A stretch of DNA of 5,427 bases from Gammaproteobacteria bacterium (GTDB lineage: Bacteria; Pseudomonadota; Gammaproteobacteria; Pseudomonadales; Halomonadaceae): the NCBI GenBank assembly GCA_023485185.1, contig JAMCZP010000339.1, positions 1 to 5,427 on the forward strand, read 5' to 3'. Within the stretch, counting starts at the first letter, position 1, and each line of letters opens with the position of its first letter. The notes under the pieces were generated by a model, which made no database searches, was not told the DNA's origin, and was given only the letters and a program-made list of their open reading frames with translations. The position numbers and the translations under genes were made by a program. Positions 1 through 5,427 of the stretch are shown here, piece after piece.

Positions 1-1
1 T

Positions 2-1780
2 GAAGGTGCTGACGCGCTCACCATCGGTGATCGTGCGACGATTTCCAATATGACGCCGGAGTATGGAGCGACGGCGGCGATGTTCTACATCGACGGCCAA
101 ACCGTTGACTACTTGAAGCTTACCGGTCGTGAAGATGAGCAGGTAGCCTTGGTCGAAACCTATGCCAAGCATACCGGGCTTTGGGCGGATAGCTTGAAGG
201 GGGTTGAATACGAACGGGTGCTGACCTTTGATCTCAGCTCAGTCACCCGCACCTTAGCAGGGCCATCGAATCCCCACGCCCATTTGCCTACCTCAGAGCT
301 TGCCCAGCGCGGTATTGCGGTGGGGCTTGAAGCCGCACGCGAAGAAGAAAAAGCCGGCAAAATGCCCAATGGGGCGGTTATTATTGCGGCCATCACTAGC
401 TGCACCAATACCTCTAACCCGCGCAATATGGTGGCTGCAGGGCTAATCGCTCGCAACGCCAATCAGCTTGGGTTGCTGCGCAAACCGTGGGTGAAGTCGT
501 CGCTGGCGCCGGGTTCAAAAACCGTCAAGATGTATCTGGAAGAAGCTGGCTTGATGAGCGAGCTGGAGAAACTCGGCTTCGGTGTGGTTGCCTACGCTTG
601 CACCACCTGTAACGGCATGTCCGGTGCGTTAGAGCCAAAAATTGCCCAGGAAATAATTGACCGTGATCTCTACGCCACTGCGGTGCTTTCTGGAAACCGC
701 AACTTCGATGGCCGTATCCATCCCCATGCGCAACAGGCCTTTTTGGCATCCCCGCCGCTGGTGGTTGCCTACGCCATTGCGGGCACCATACGGTTTGATA
801 TCGAAAAAGATGTGCTGGGTATCGATCAAGCGGGCAACCCCGTGACGCTGAAGGATATCTGGCCTGCCGATGAAGAGATTGATGCGATTGTGAAGTCATC
901 GGTTAAACCGGAGCAGTTCCGCCAGACCTATATCCCGATGTTTGATCTGGATAAGAGTGCCCGTGCCCAGGTGAGCCCGCTGTATGAGTGGCGGCCACAG
1001 AGTACCTATATTCGTCGTCCGCCCTACTGGGAGGGCAATATGGCTAAAGTGCGCACATTGAAGGGCATGCGGCCACTGGCGATTCTTCCGGACAATATCA
1101 CCACCGATCACCTGTCGCCTTCCAATGCTATTCAGTTGAACAGCGCCGCGGGGGAGTACTTGGCCAAAATGGGCGTGCCAGAGGAGGACTTCAACTCCTA
1201 CGCCACCCACCGTGGCGATCATCTCACTGCTCAGCGGGCTACCTTCGCTAATCCCAAGCTATTTAATGAAATGGTACGCGATGCCGACGGCGTAGTGCAG
1301 CAAGGCTCGCTGGCGCGAGTTGAGCCCGAAGGTGAAGTGACCCGCATGTGGGAGGCGATTGAGACCTATATGGCGCGTAAGCAGCCGCTGATCATTATTG
1401 CCGGTGCGGATTACGGCCAGGGTTCCTCGCGAGACTGGGCGGCCAAAGGTGTTGCGCTAGCGGGGGTAGAAGCGATTGCCGCGGAGGGTTTTGAGCGGAT
1501 TCACCGTACCAACCTGATTGGCATGGGGGTTATGCCGCTGGAGTTTGAACCTGGCACTACACGCCTGACGCTGGGTCTAGATGGCACGGAAACCTATGAC
1601 GTGGAGGGAGCTGCTTCACCTGGTGCGGTATTAACGTTGGTGATCCATCGTCAAGATGGTGAAAGCCAGCGCGTTTCGGTTAAGTGCCGCCTGGATACCG
1701 CCGAAGAGGTGTCCATTTACACCGCCGGTGGCGTACTGCAGCGCTTTGCCCAGGACTTCCTTGAATCGACAGCAGCGTAG
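2..1780 (+). CDS. acnD: Fe/S-dependent 2-methylcitrate dehydratase AcnD, 5'-truncated by the window
   Basis: Aconitase-superfamily enzyme of the cytosolic 2-methylcitrate cycle. It dehydrates 2-methylcitrate towards 2-methylaconitate during propionate breakdown. The reading frame is open from base 2, with family-like sequence before the first visible ATG at 50 (LTIGDRATISNMTPEYGAT), so that ATG is internal. About 592 residues are visible; the family is usually about 860-870 long, so roughly the first third is missing. The three [4Fe-4S] cysteine ligands are present: Cys134 of the fragment in ITSCTNTSNP, and Cys200 and Cys203 in CTTCNG. The C-terminal swivel domain follows, with DNITTDHLSPSNAI (about 1091-1132) and the active-site loop YGQGSSRDWAAKG (1412-1450). 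The call as AcnD rather than the housekeeping aconitase AcnA rests mainly on the directly adjacent prpF and prpD. No frameshift or missing key residue is seen. Confidence 0.95.
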   Translation, partial: EGADALTIGDRATISNMTPEYGATAAMFYIDGQTVDYLKLTGREDEQVALVETYAKHTGLWADSLKGVEYERVLTFDLSSVTRTLAGPSNPHAHLPTSELAQRGIAVGLEAAREEEKAGKMPNGAVIIAAITSCTNTSNPRNMVAAGLIARNANQLGLLRKPWVKSSLAPGSKTVKMYLEEAGLMSELEKLGFGVVAYACTTCNGMSGALEPKIAQEIIDRDLYATAVLSGNRNFDGRIHPHAQQAFLASPPLVVAYAIAGTIRFDIEKDVLGIDQAGNPVTLKDIWPADEEIDAIVKSSVKPEQFRQTYIPMFDLDKSARAQVSPLYEWRPQSTYIRRPPYWEGNMAKVRTLKGMRPLAILPDNITTDHLSPSNAIQLNSAAGEYLAKMGVPEEDFNSYATHRGDHLTAQRATFANPKLFNEMVRDADGVVQQGSLARVEPEGEVTRMWEAIETYMARKQPLIIIAGADYGQGSSRDWAAKGVALAGVEAIAAEGFERIHRTNLIGMGVMPLEFEPGTTRLTLGLDGTETYDVEGAASPGAVLTLVIHRQDGESQRVSVKCRLDTAEEVSIYTAGGVLQRFAQDFLESTAA

Positions 1781-1782
1781 CC

Positions 1783-1786
1783 GGAG
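1783..1786 (+). promoter_or_regulatory. Ribosome binding site deciding the prpF start
   Basis: GGAG lies directly against the ATG at 1787, leaving no spacer, but sits 9 bases before the in-frame ATG at 1796. This favours the second ATG as the prpF start. The site is only two bases after the acnD stop codon (1778-1780), so ribosomes finishing acnD would arrive on it, which fits translational coupling. Confidence 0.6.
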
Positions 1787-1795
1787 ATGACGTTC

Positions 1796-2974
1796 ATGCC
1801 TCATGTTCCCCAGATTAAAATTCCGGCCACCTACATGCGTGGCGGCACTAGTAAGGGCGTGTTTTTTAAACTCAGTGATCTACCTGATGCAGCTCAGCAG
1901 CCAGGAGGGGCACGGGATCAGCTACTACTGCGGGTGATGGGAAGTCCTGACCCGTATGAAAAACAGATTGATGGTATGGGAGCCGCGACCTCAAGTACCA
2001 GTAAAGCGGTTATCCTGTCTAAAAGTGAAGCAGCTGATCACGATGTGGATTACCTGTTTGGTCAGGTCTCCATCGACAAGCCTTTTGTGGATTGGAGCGG
2101 TAACTGCGGCAATCTCTCGGCGGCGGTTGGCCCCTTTGCGGTTAGCAATGGACTGGTGGATCCAGTACGGATTCCTGAAAATGGGGTAGTGGAGGTTCGA
2201 ATCTGGCAGGTGAATATCCAGAAAACCATCGTATCCCAAGTGCCCATTGTTAATGGGGAAGTGCAAGAGACCGGTGATTTTGAGTTGGATGGCGTGACAT
2301 TCCCTGCTGCCGAAATCCCGGTCGCCTTTATGGACCCGGCCGACGGCGAGGGAGCTATTTTCCCCACCGGTAATGTCATTGATAATCTTACCGTACCGGG
2401 TGTCGGCACACTGAAAGCGACCTTGATCAATGCGGGCATACCCACGGTGTTTATTAACGCCGCCGATATCGGCTACTCGGGCACTGAGCTTCAAGATGTC
2501 ATCAACAGTGATAATCAAGCGCTGGCGATGTTTGAAACTATCCGTGCCTATGGCGCTGTACGCATGGGGCTGATCAGTGACATCAGTGAAGCCGCTCAGC
2601 GTCAACACACCCCCAAAGTAGCTTTCGTAGCGCCGCCGGTGGATTACGTTTCATCGAGTGGTAAAAAAGTGCAGGCGGCCGATATCGACCTGCTGGTGCG
2701 AGCGCTCTCCATGGGTAAGCTGCACCACGCCATGATGGGTACCGCGGCCGTTGCCATCGCTGCTGCTGCCGCTATCGAAGGCACAATAGTGAACCTAGCC
2801 GCGGGTGGCGGTAAACGAAACGAGGTCACTTTTGGGCATCCTTCAGGCAGCCTTCGGGTGGGCGCAGAAGCAAGCTTGATAGAAGGGCGCTGGCATATCG
2901 AGCAGGCGTTGATGAGCCGCAGCGCGCGAGTGTTGATGGAGGGGGTCGTTCGCATACCCGGCGACAGCTTTTAA
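1796..2974 (+). CDS. prpF: PrpF, 2-methylaconitate cis-trans isomerase (AcnD accessory protein)
   Basis: Cytosolic isomerase of the PrpF family (diaminopimelate-epimerase-like fold). In characterised species it converts the trans-2-methylaconitate product of AcnD to the cis isomer, allowing AcnD to replace PrpD. From the ATG at 1796 the protein has 392 residues, matching the family's usual size, and begins [17 protein letters not shown], the typical N terminus. An upstream in-frame ATG at 1787 would add three residues but has no Shine-Dalgarno spacing. The two residues placed at the ligand in the Shewanella PrpF structure (Lys73 and Cys107 there) are conserved as Lys70 in TSSTSK and Cys104 in WSGNCGN. 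Other family segments are [46 protein letters not shown] and [12 protein letters not shown]. It lies 15 bp after acnD, in the same operon, and ends in tandem TAA codons (2972-2977). Confidence 0.95.
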   Translation: MPHVPQIKIPATYMRGGTSKGVFFKLSDLPDAAQQPGGARDQLLLRVMGSPDPYEKQIDGMGAATSSTSKAVILSKSEAADHDVDYLFGQVSIDKPFVDWSGNCGNLSAAVGPFAVSNGLVDPVRIPENGVVEVRIWQVNIQKTIVSQVPIVNGEVQETGDFELDGVTFPAAEIPVAFMDPADGEGAIFPTGNVIDNLTVPGVGTLKATLINAGIPTVFINAADIGYSGTELQDVINSDNQALAMFETIRAYGAVRMGLISDISEAAQRQHTPKVAFVAPPVDYVSSSGKKVQAADIDLLVRALSMGKLHHAMMGTAAVAIAAAAAIEGTIVNLAAGGGKRNEVTFGHPSGSLRVGAEASLIEGRWHIEQALMSRSARVLMEGVVRIPGDSF

Positions 2975-2991
2975 TAAACCCTCACTGGGCC

Positions 2992-3010
2992 ATACTGAAT
3001 GGATCGGTAT
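2992..3010 (+). other. Small hairpin in the prpF-prpD gap, just before the prpD ribosome binding site
   Basis: ATACTGA (2992-2998) can pair with TCGGTAT (3004-3010) around a five-base loop, giving seven pairs of which one is G-U. The prpD Shine-Dalgarno AGGAG starts at 3016, five bases further on. No T-tract follows, so this is not a terminator. It might influence prpD translation or mRNA stability, or be chance; the stem is short and AT-rich. Confidence 0.25.
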
Positions 3011-3027
3011 ACAACAGGAGCCGTGCT

Positions 3028-4512
3028 ATGTCAGCCACATCCGAAACCAATCAGCGCCCTGATTACGATCCCGAATTACAGGCTATAGCCGACTACGTAC
3101 TCAATTATCAGGTGGAATCTGATGAGGCTTTGGAAACGGCTCGCTACTGCCTGATGGACACGCTGGGGTGCGGGCTGTTAGCGCTGCGCTTTCCTGAGTG
3201 CACCAAGCATCTTGGGCCGATAGTGGAAGGCACTACGGTGCCGTTTGGGGCGCGAGTGCCTGGAACTTCGCTACGCCTTGATCCGGTTAAAGCAGCGTGG
3301 GATATCGGCTGTATCATCCGCTGGTTGGATTATAACGACACTTGGCTTGCCGCCGAGTGGGGCCACCCCTCCGATAATCTCGGTGGGATACTCGCCGTGG
3401 CTGACCATCTGTCTCAGCAACGAGTCGCTAAAGGCGAAGCACCCCTGGTGATGCGCGATGTGCTCAACGCTATGGTCATGGCCCATGAGATTCAGGGCAT
3501 ACTTGCACTGGAGAATAGCTTCAATCGTGTCGGACTTGATCACGTGGTGTTGGTGAAAGTCGCTTCTACGGCGGTCGCCGCTAAACTATTAGGCGCTAAT
3601 CGTGATCAACTTCTCTCAGCGCTTTCTCACGCATGGGTGGATGGACAAAGCCTGCGTACCTATCGCCATGCGCCCAATGCAGGTTCGCGGAAAAGCTGGG
3701 CCGCAGGGGATGCTACCTCACGGGGTGTGCGCTTAGCAGATATCGCCTTGCGCGGTGAAATGGGCGTTCCTAGCGCGCTGTCGGCCGCCCAGTGGGGGTT
3801 CTACGATGTATTGTTCAGCCATGCCTGTAAAGATTTAAGCTTGAAGCCGGAGGCTGAACGCCGGCTACGCTTTCAGCGTGAATTTGGCAGTTACGTGATG
3901 GAGAATATTTTGTTTAAGATCTCTTTTCCCGCTGAGTTTCATGCTCAAACGGCTTGCGAAGCCGCTGTGCTGCTCCACCCGCAAGTGAAAGATCGCTTAG
4001 CCGAGATCGATAAGATTGTCCTCACCACCCACGACTCAGCGATTCGGATTATTTCCAAAACGGGTGCACTCGCCAATCCGGCGGATAGGGACCACTGCTT
4101 ACAATACATGACCGCGGTGCCGCTTATCTTTGGTACGCTGATTGCCGAGCACTATGAAGACAGCTTTCATGCTGCTTATCCGCTGATAGATGAGTTGCGC
4201 AATAAAATGGTGGTGGAGGAAAGCAGTGAGTATTCGGCGGATTATCACGATCCTGAAAAGCGCTCAATTGCCAATGCAGTGCGGGTGTTTTTCAGCGACG
4301 GGAGTGCGACTGACCAAGTGGCAATCGAGTATCCGGTAGGCCATCGCCGTCGTCGACTAGAAGGGGTGCCGCTATTAGTCAATAAATTTGAGCGCCATTT
4401 AGCCACTCGGTTTCCATCAAGTCGCTGCCAAAAAATCGCGGAACTGTGCAGCCAGCAAAAAACGCTTGAGGCGGTGCCGGTACACAAATTTATGGATTTA
4501 TGGATGATTTAA
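3028..4512 (+). CDS. prpD: 2-methylcitrate dehydratase PrpD (MmgE/PrpD family)
   Basis: Cytosolic enzyme that dehydrates 2-methylcitrate to 2-methyl-cis-aconitate in the methylcitrate cycle, without an iron-sulfur cluster. It has 494 residues, close to the roughly 483 of E. coli PrpD. The MmgE/PrpD fold runs through nearly the whole protein. By analogy with the related cis-aconitate decarboxylase ACOD1, likely active-site residues are Asp101, Asp104 and Thr105 in LDYNDTW, His113 in GHPSDN, Lys222 in [10 protein letters not shown] and His305 in FPAEFHAQT; these assignments are inferred from motifs. The C terminus ([13 protein letters not shown], then [11 protein letters not shown]) is typical of PrpD. 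The ATG at 3028 has AGGAG at 3016-3020, a 7-base spacer. It is the last gene of the operon, 53 bp after prpF with no clear promoter between, and is followed by a hairpin terminator. It duplicates the step performed by AcnD with PrpF. Confidence 0.96.
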   Translation: MSATSETNQRPDYDPELQAIADYVLNYQVESDEALETARYCLMDTLGCGLLALRFPECTKHLGPIVEGTTVPFGARVPGTSLRLDPVKAAWDIGCIIRWLDYNDTWLAAEWGHPSDNLGGILAVADHLSQQRVAKGEAPLVMRDVLNAMVMAHEIQGILALENSFNRVGLDHVVLVKVASTAVAAKLLGANRDQLLSALSHAWVDGQSLRTYRHAPNAGSRKSWAAGDATSRGVRLADIALRGEMGVPSALSAAQWGFYDVLFSHACKDLSLKPEAERRLRFQREFGSYVMENILFKISFPAEFHAQTACEAAVLLHPQVKDRLAEIDKIVLTTHDSAIRIISKTGALANPADRDHCLQYMTAVPLIFGTLIAEHYEDSFHAAYPLIDELRNKMVVEESSEYSADYHDPEKRSIANAVRVFFSDGSATDQVAIEYPVGHRRRRLEGVPLLVNKFERHLATRFPSSRCQKIAELCSQQKTLEAVPVHKFMDLWMI

Positions 4513-4523
4513 AGCGGTTATAG

Positions 4524-4567
4524 GCAACACCCAGTGCGCATAAGCACTACCGGGTGTTGCTGTGTTT
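4524..4567 (+). terminator. Probable Rho-independent terminator of the prp operon
   Basis: Eleven bases after the prpD stop, GCAACACCC (4524-4532) pairs perfectly with GGGTGTTGC (4552-4560). Inside, AGTGC (4533-4537) pairs with GCACT (4544-4548) around loop GCATAA, leaving a three-base bulge (ACC, 4549-4551). The following tract TGTGTTT (4561-4567) is T-rich but imperfect, so termination may be incomplete. On the minus strand no T-tract follows the same hairpin, so it is a poor terminator for the convergent comEA-like gene. Confidence 0.7.
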
Positions 4568-4660
4568 ACAGAAAGGTTCTTCACTGGTGTGACATTACTC
4601 CTGCCAACGTGTCTGCTTCTCCAGTGGAAGGTGGCTTTAGCGCGCAGCGATTGTCGCTTC

Positions 4661-4687
4661 TTACCTGATGTGCGAAAGGTAATTTTT
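4661..4687 (+). terminator. Weak second hairpin with T-tract downstream of prpD
   Basis: TTACCT (4661-4666) can pair with AGGTAA (4677-4682) across a ten-base loop and is followed directly by TTTTT (4683-4687) on the plus strand. The layout is terminator-like and lies between two convergent genes. The stem is short and AT-rich with a large loop, so it is only a possible backup terminator for read-through from prpD. Confidence 0.25.
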
Positions 4688-4696
4688 CAAAACTGG

Positions 4697-4978
4697 CTAT
4701 TCAAATGTTACTTGGTCGCGCATACGGTCCACAGTGGCATTCCCAATACCGCTAACTCTGGTGAGATCGTCAGCGTTTTCAAATGCGCCGTTGGTTTCCC
4801 GCTCTTCGATGATTGCTTCGGCTCTACTGGGGCCAATGCCCGGTAGTTCGGCTAACAGTTCAGCATCCGCGGTATTCACATTGATGGGAGCCATGTCCTG
4901 TGCCAGGACGCCACTGGAAAAACCTAAACTAACGCTAAGCAGTAGCGCAGCCAGCATTCCTTTAAGTGCCATTTTCAT
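4697..4978 (-). CDS. Secreted helix-hairpin-helix protein, ComEA family
   Basis: A 93-residue protein, probably a periplasmic DNA-binding protein of the ComEA type. In naturally competent Gram-negative bacteria such proteins bind incoming double-stranded DNA in the periplasm and help draw it in; that role here is inferred. Residues 1-26 form a signal peptide: basic start MKMALKG, hydrophobic stretch to about residue 20, likely signal peptidase I cut after Val24-Leu25-Ala26. The mature part is one tandem helix-hairpin-helix unit, with INVNTADAELLAELPGIGPSR (first GIG at 47-49), then GAFENADDLTRVSGIG (second GIG at 77-79). There is no membrane anchor, unlike the longer ComEA of Gram-positives. 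The ATG at 4978 has AAAGGA (4987-4992) with an 8-base spacer; Met3 would be spaced worse. It is convergent with prpD and divergent from pyrF, with no other competence gene in view, so I give no symbol. Confidence 0.9.
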   Translation of the reverse strand: MKMALKGMLAALLLSVSLGFSSGVLAQDMAPINVNTADAELLAELPGIGPSRAEAIIEERETNGAFENADDLTRVSGIGNATVDRMRDQVTFE

Positions 4979-5140
4979 TTTCGAGATCCTTTAATGACGG
5001 TTGGAAATAAGGTTTAAATGCGCGAGTTCCAGCAGTGAGGAGCGCCATATGAGGCGTTGTGTCTGAGCAAAATGAACATCGCAGCACTGTTAACTTAACT
5101 TTATAACTAGAATGATTCTGTAAGTGATCTACGACAGTGT

Positions 5141-5169
5141 TTGTAAGTTTTTAACTATAGAGGTATAGC
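5141..5169 (+). promoter_or_regulatory. Candidate distal promoter for pyrF
   Basis: TTGTAA (5141-5146, four of six matches to the sigma70 -35 consensus) and TATAGC (5164-5169, four of six matches to the -10) are separated by exactly 17 bases. Transcription would begin near 5176, giving a leader of about 70 bases. Both boxes are mediocre in an AT-rich stretch where chance matches are common. Confidence 0.3.
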
Positions 5170-5210
5170 AAAAGGCTTACATGTTAAGGCAGCGATAACA
5201 GGGGGCAGAC

Positions 5211-5219
5211 TGATATACT
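5211..5219 (+). promoter_or_regulatory. Extended -10 promoter element for pyrF
   Basis: TGATATACT matches the extended -10 pattern TGnTATAAT in all but one defined base, with the TATACT hexamer at 5214-5219. There is no good -35 hexamer at the expected distance (around 5191-5196), which is usual for extended -10 promoters. Transcription would begin near 5226, leaving about 20 bases before the GTG start, enough to include the ribosome binding site at 5236-5239. Confidence 0.5.
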
Positions 5220-5235
5220 TGTCGAAAACGTATTT

Positions 5236-5239
5236 GGAG
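5236..5239 (+). promoter_or_regulatory. Ribosome binding site supporting the GTG start of pyrF
   Basis: GGAG lies seven bases before the GTG at 5247. The next in-frame ATG (5310) is inside the conserved protein, so this site fixes the start at GTG. Confidence 0.75.
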
Positions 5240-5246
5240 TACCGCT

Positions 5247-5427
5247 GTGGCAACTGAATCCCCTCTGATTATCGCGCTAGATTATCCTTCGCTGGATGCA
5301 GCACTCTGCATGGCGGATCAACTAGACCCTGCTCGATGCAGGGTTAAAGTGGGTAAAGAGTTGTTTACCCGTAGTGGACCAGCAGTGCTTGAAGCCCTTC
5401 ATGGACGTGGGTTTGAGGTGTTTTTAG
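5247..5427 (+). CDS. pyrF: Orotidine 5'-phosphate decarboxylase, 3'-truncated by the window
   Basis: Cytosolic enzyme of de novo pyrimidine synthesis that decarboxylates OMP to UMP. The first 60 residues are visible, of about 230-245 usual for the family, and the frame is open to the window end. The N-terminal beta strand LIIALDYPS carries Asp12, and [10 protein letters not shown] carries Lys34; their 22-residue spacing equals that of the E. coli substrate-contacting pair Asp22 and Lys44. [17 protein letters not shown] then leads up to the catalytic DxKxxD motif, which would begin at residue 61, exactly where the window stops; the last base, G, fits an Asp codon. The start is GTG with GGAG seven bases upstream. 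It is divergent from the comEA-like gene and has its own promoter candidates in the gap. Confidence 0.95.
   Translation, partial: MATESPLIIALDYPSLDAALCMADQLDPARCRVKVGKELFTRSGPAVLEALHGRGFEVFL

Noticed and set aside
50..52. ATG at 50 as the true start of the first gene
   Set aside because: The frame is open upstream to the window edge with conserved aconitase-family sequence, and the protein from here would lack about a third of the family's length.
1991..2608. Minus-strand open frame of 205 codons inside prpF
   Set aside because: It lies wholly antisense to a clearly conserved prpF and its translation shows no recognisable domain; it is a shadow of the coding frame.
4646..4658. Hairpin AGCGA-TTG-TCGCT as a terminator for the minus-strand comEA-like gene
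   Set aside because: Only five pairs, and no T-tract follows it on the minus strand.
4562..4846. Plus-strand open frame of 94 codons between prpD and the comEA-like gene
   Set aside because: It begins inside the T-rich tract of the prpD terminator, overlaps the comEA-like gene antisense, has no recognisable family features and no good ribosome binding site.
5100..5105. TATAAA on the minus strand as a -10 box for the comEA-like gene
   Set aside because: The hexamer itself is good, but no acceptable -35 lies 16-18 bases upstream, and the region is AT-rich enough for chance matches. I cannot place the promoter of this gene with confidence.
5109..5119. Small palindrome AGAATGATTCT in the comEA-pyrF gap
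   Set aside because: A perfect 5-1-5 inverted repeat, but short, not repeated elsewhere in the gap and not a binding site I recognise.
5310..5312. In-frame ATG as an alternative pyrF start
   Set aside because: Starting here would remove the conserved ALDYP strand with its substrate-binding Asp; the GTG at 5247 has a well-placed GGAG.

Overview
The window reads as a piece of a gammaproteobacterial chromosome. The protein sequences and the moderately GC-rich coding style suggest a Halomonas-like or Pseudomonas-like organism. This is inferred from remembered family sequences, not from a search, and the genus is uncertain.

The left 4.5 kb is the distal part of a propionate (2-methylcitrate cycle) operon on the plus strand, in the order acnD (5' end cut off by the window), prpF, prpD. 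AcnD is the iron-sulfur 2-methylcitrate dehydratase of the aconitase superfamily, and PrpF is its partner isomerase. PrpD is the unrelated, cofactor-independent 2-methylcitrate dehydratase. The operon therefore carries two enzymes for the same dehydration step. The usual upstream genes (a regulator, prpB and prpC) would lie to the left, outside the window. acnD and prpF are almost contiguous and are probably translationally coupled; prpD follows after about 53 bp with its own good ribosome binding site. A long hairpin just after prpD probably ends the transcript.

Positions 4561-4696 hold no convincing gene, only a second, weaker hairpin followed by five T residues. On the minus strand at 4697-4978 is a small secreted helix-hairpin-helix protein of the ComEA type, probably a periplasmic DNA-binding protein. 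A 268-bp intergenic region (4979-5246) then separates it from the divergent pyrF gene (orotidine 5'-phosphate decarboxylase, pyrimidine synthesis). pyrF starts at a GTG codon, and the window cuts it off after about 60 codons. The intergenic region contains a good extended -10 promoter element for pyrF and a weaker distal promoter candidate.

I see no mobile element, CRISPR array, RNA gene or sign of horizontal transfer. Nothing here looks like an undescribed system: this is ordinary metabolic chromosome with a few regulatory details worth checking.
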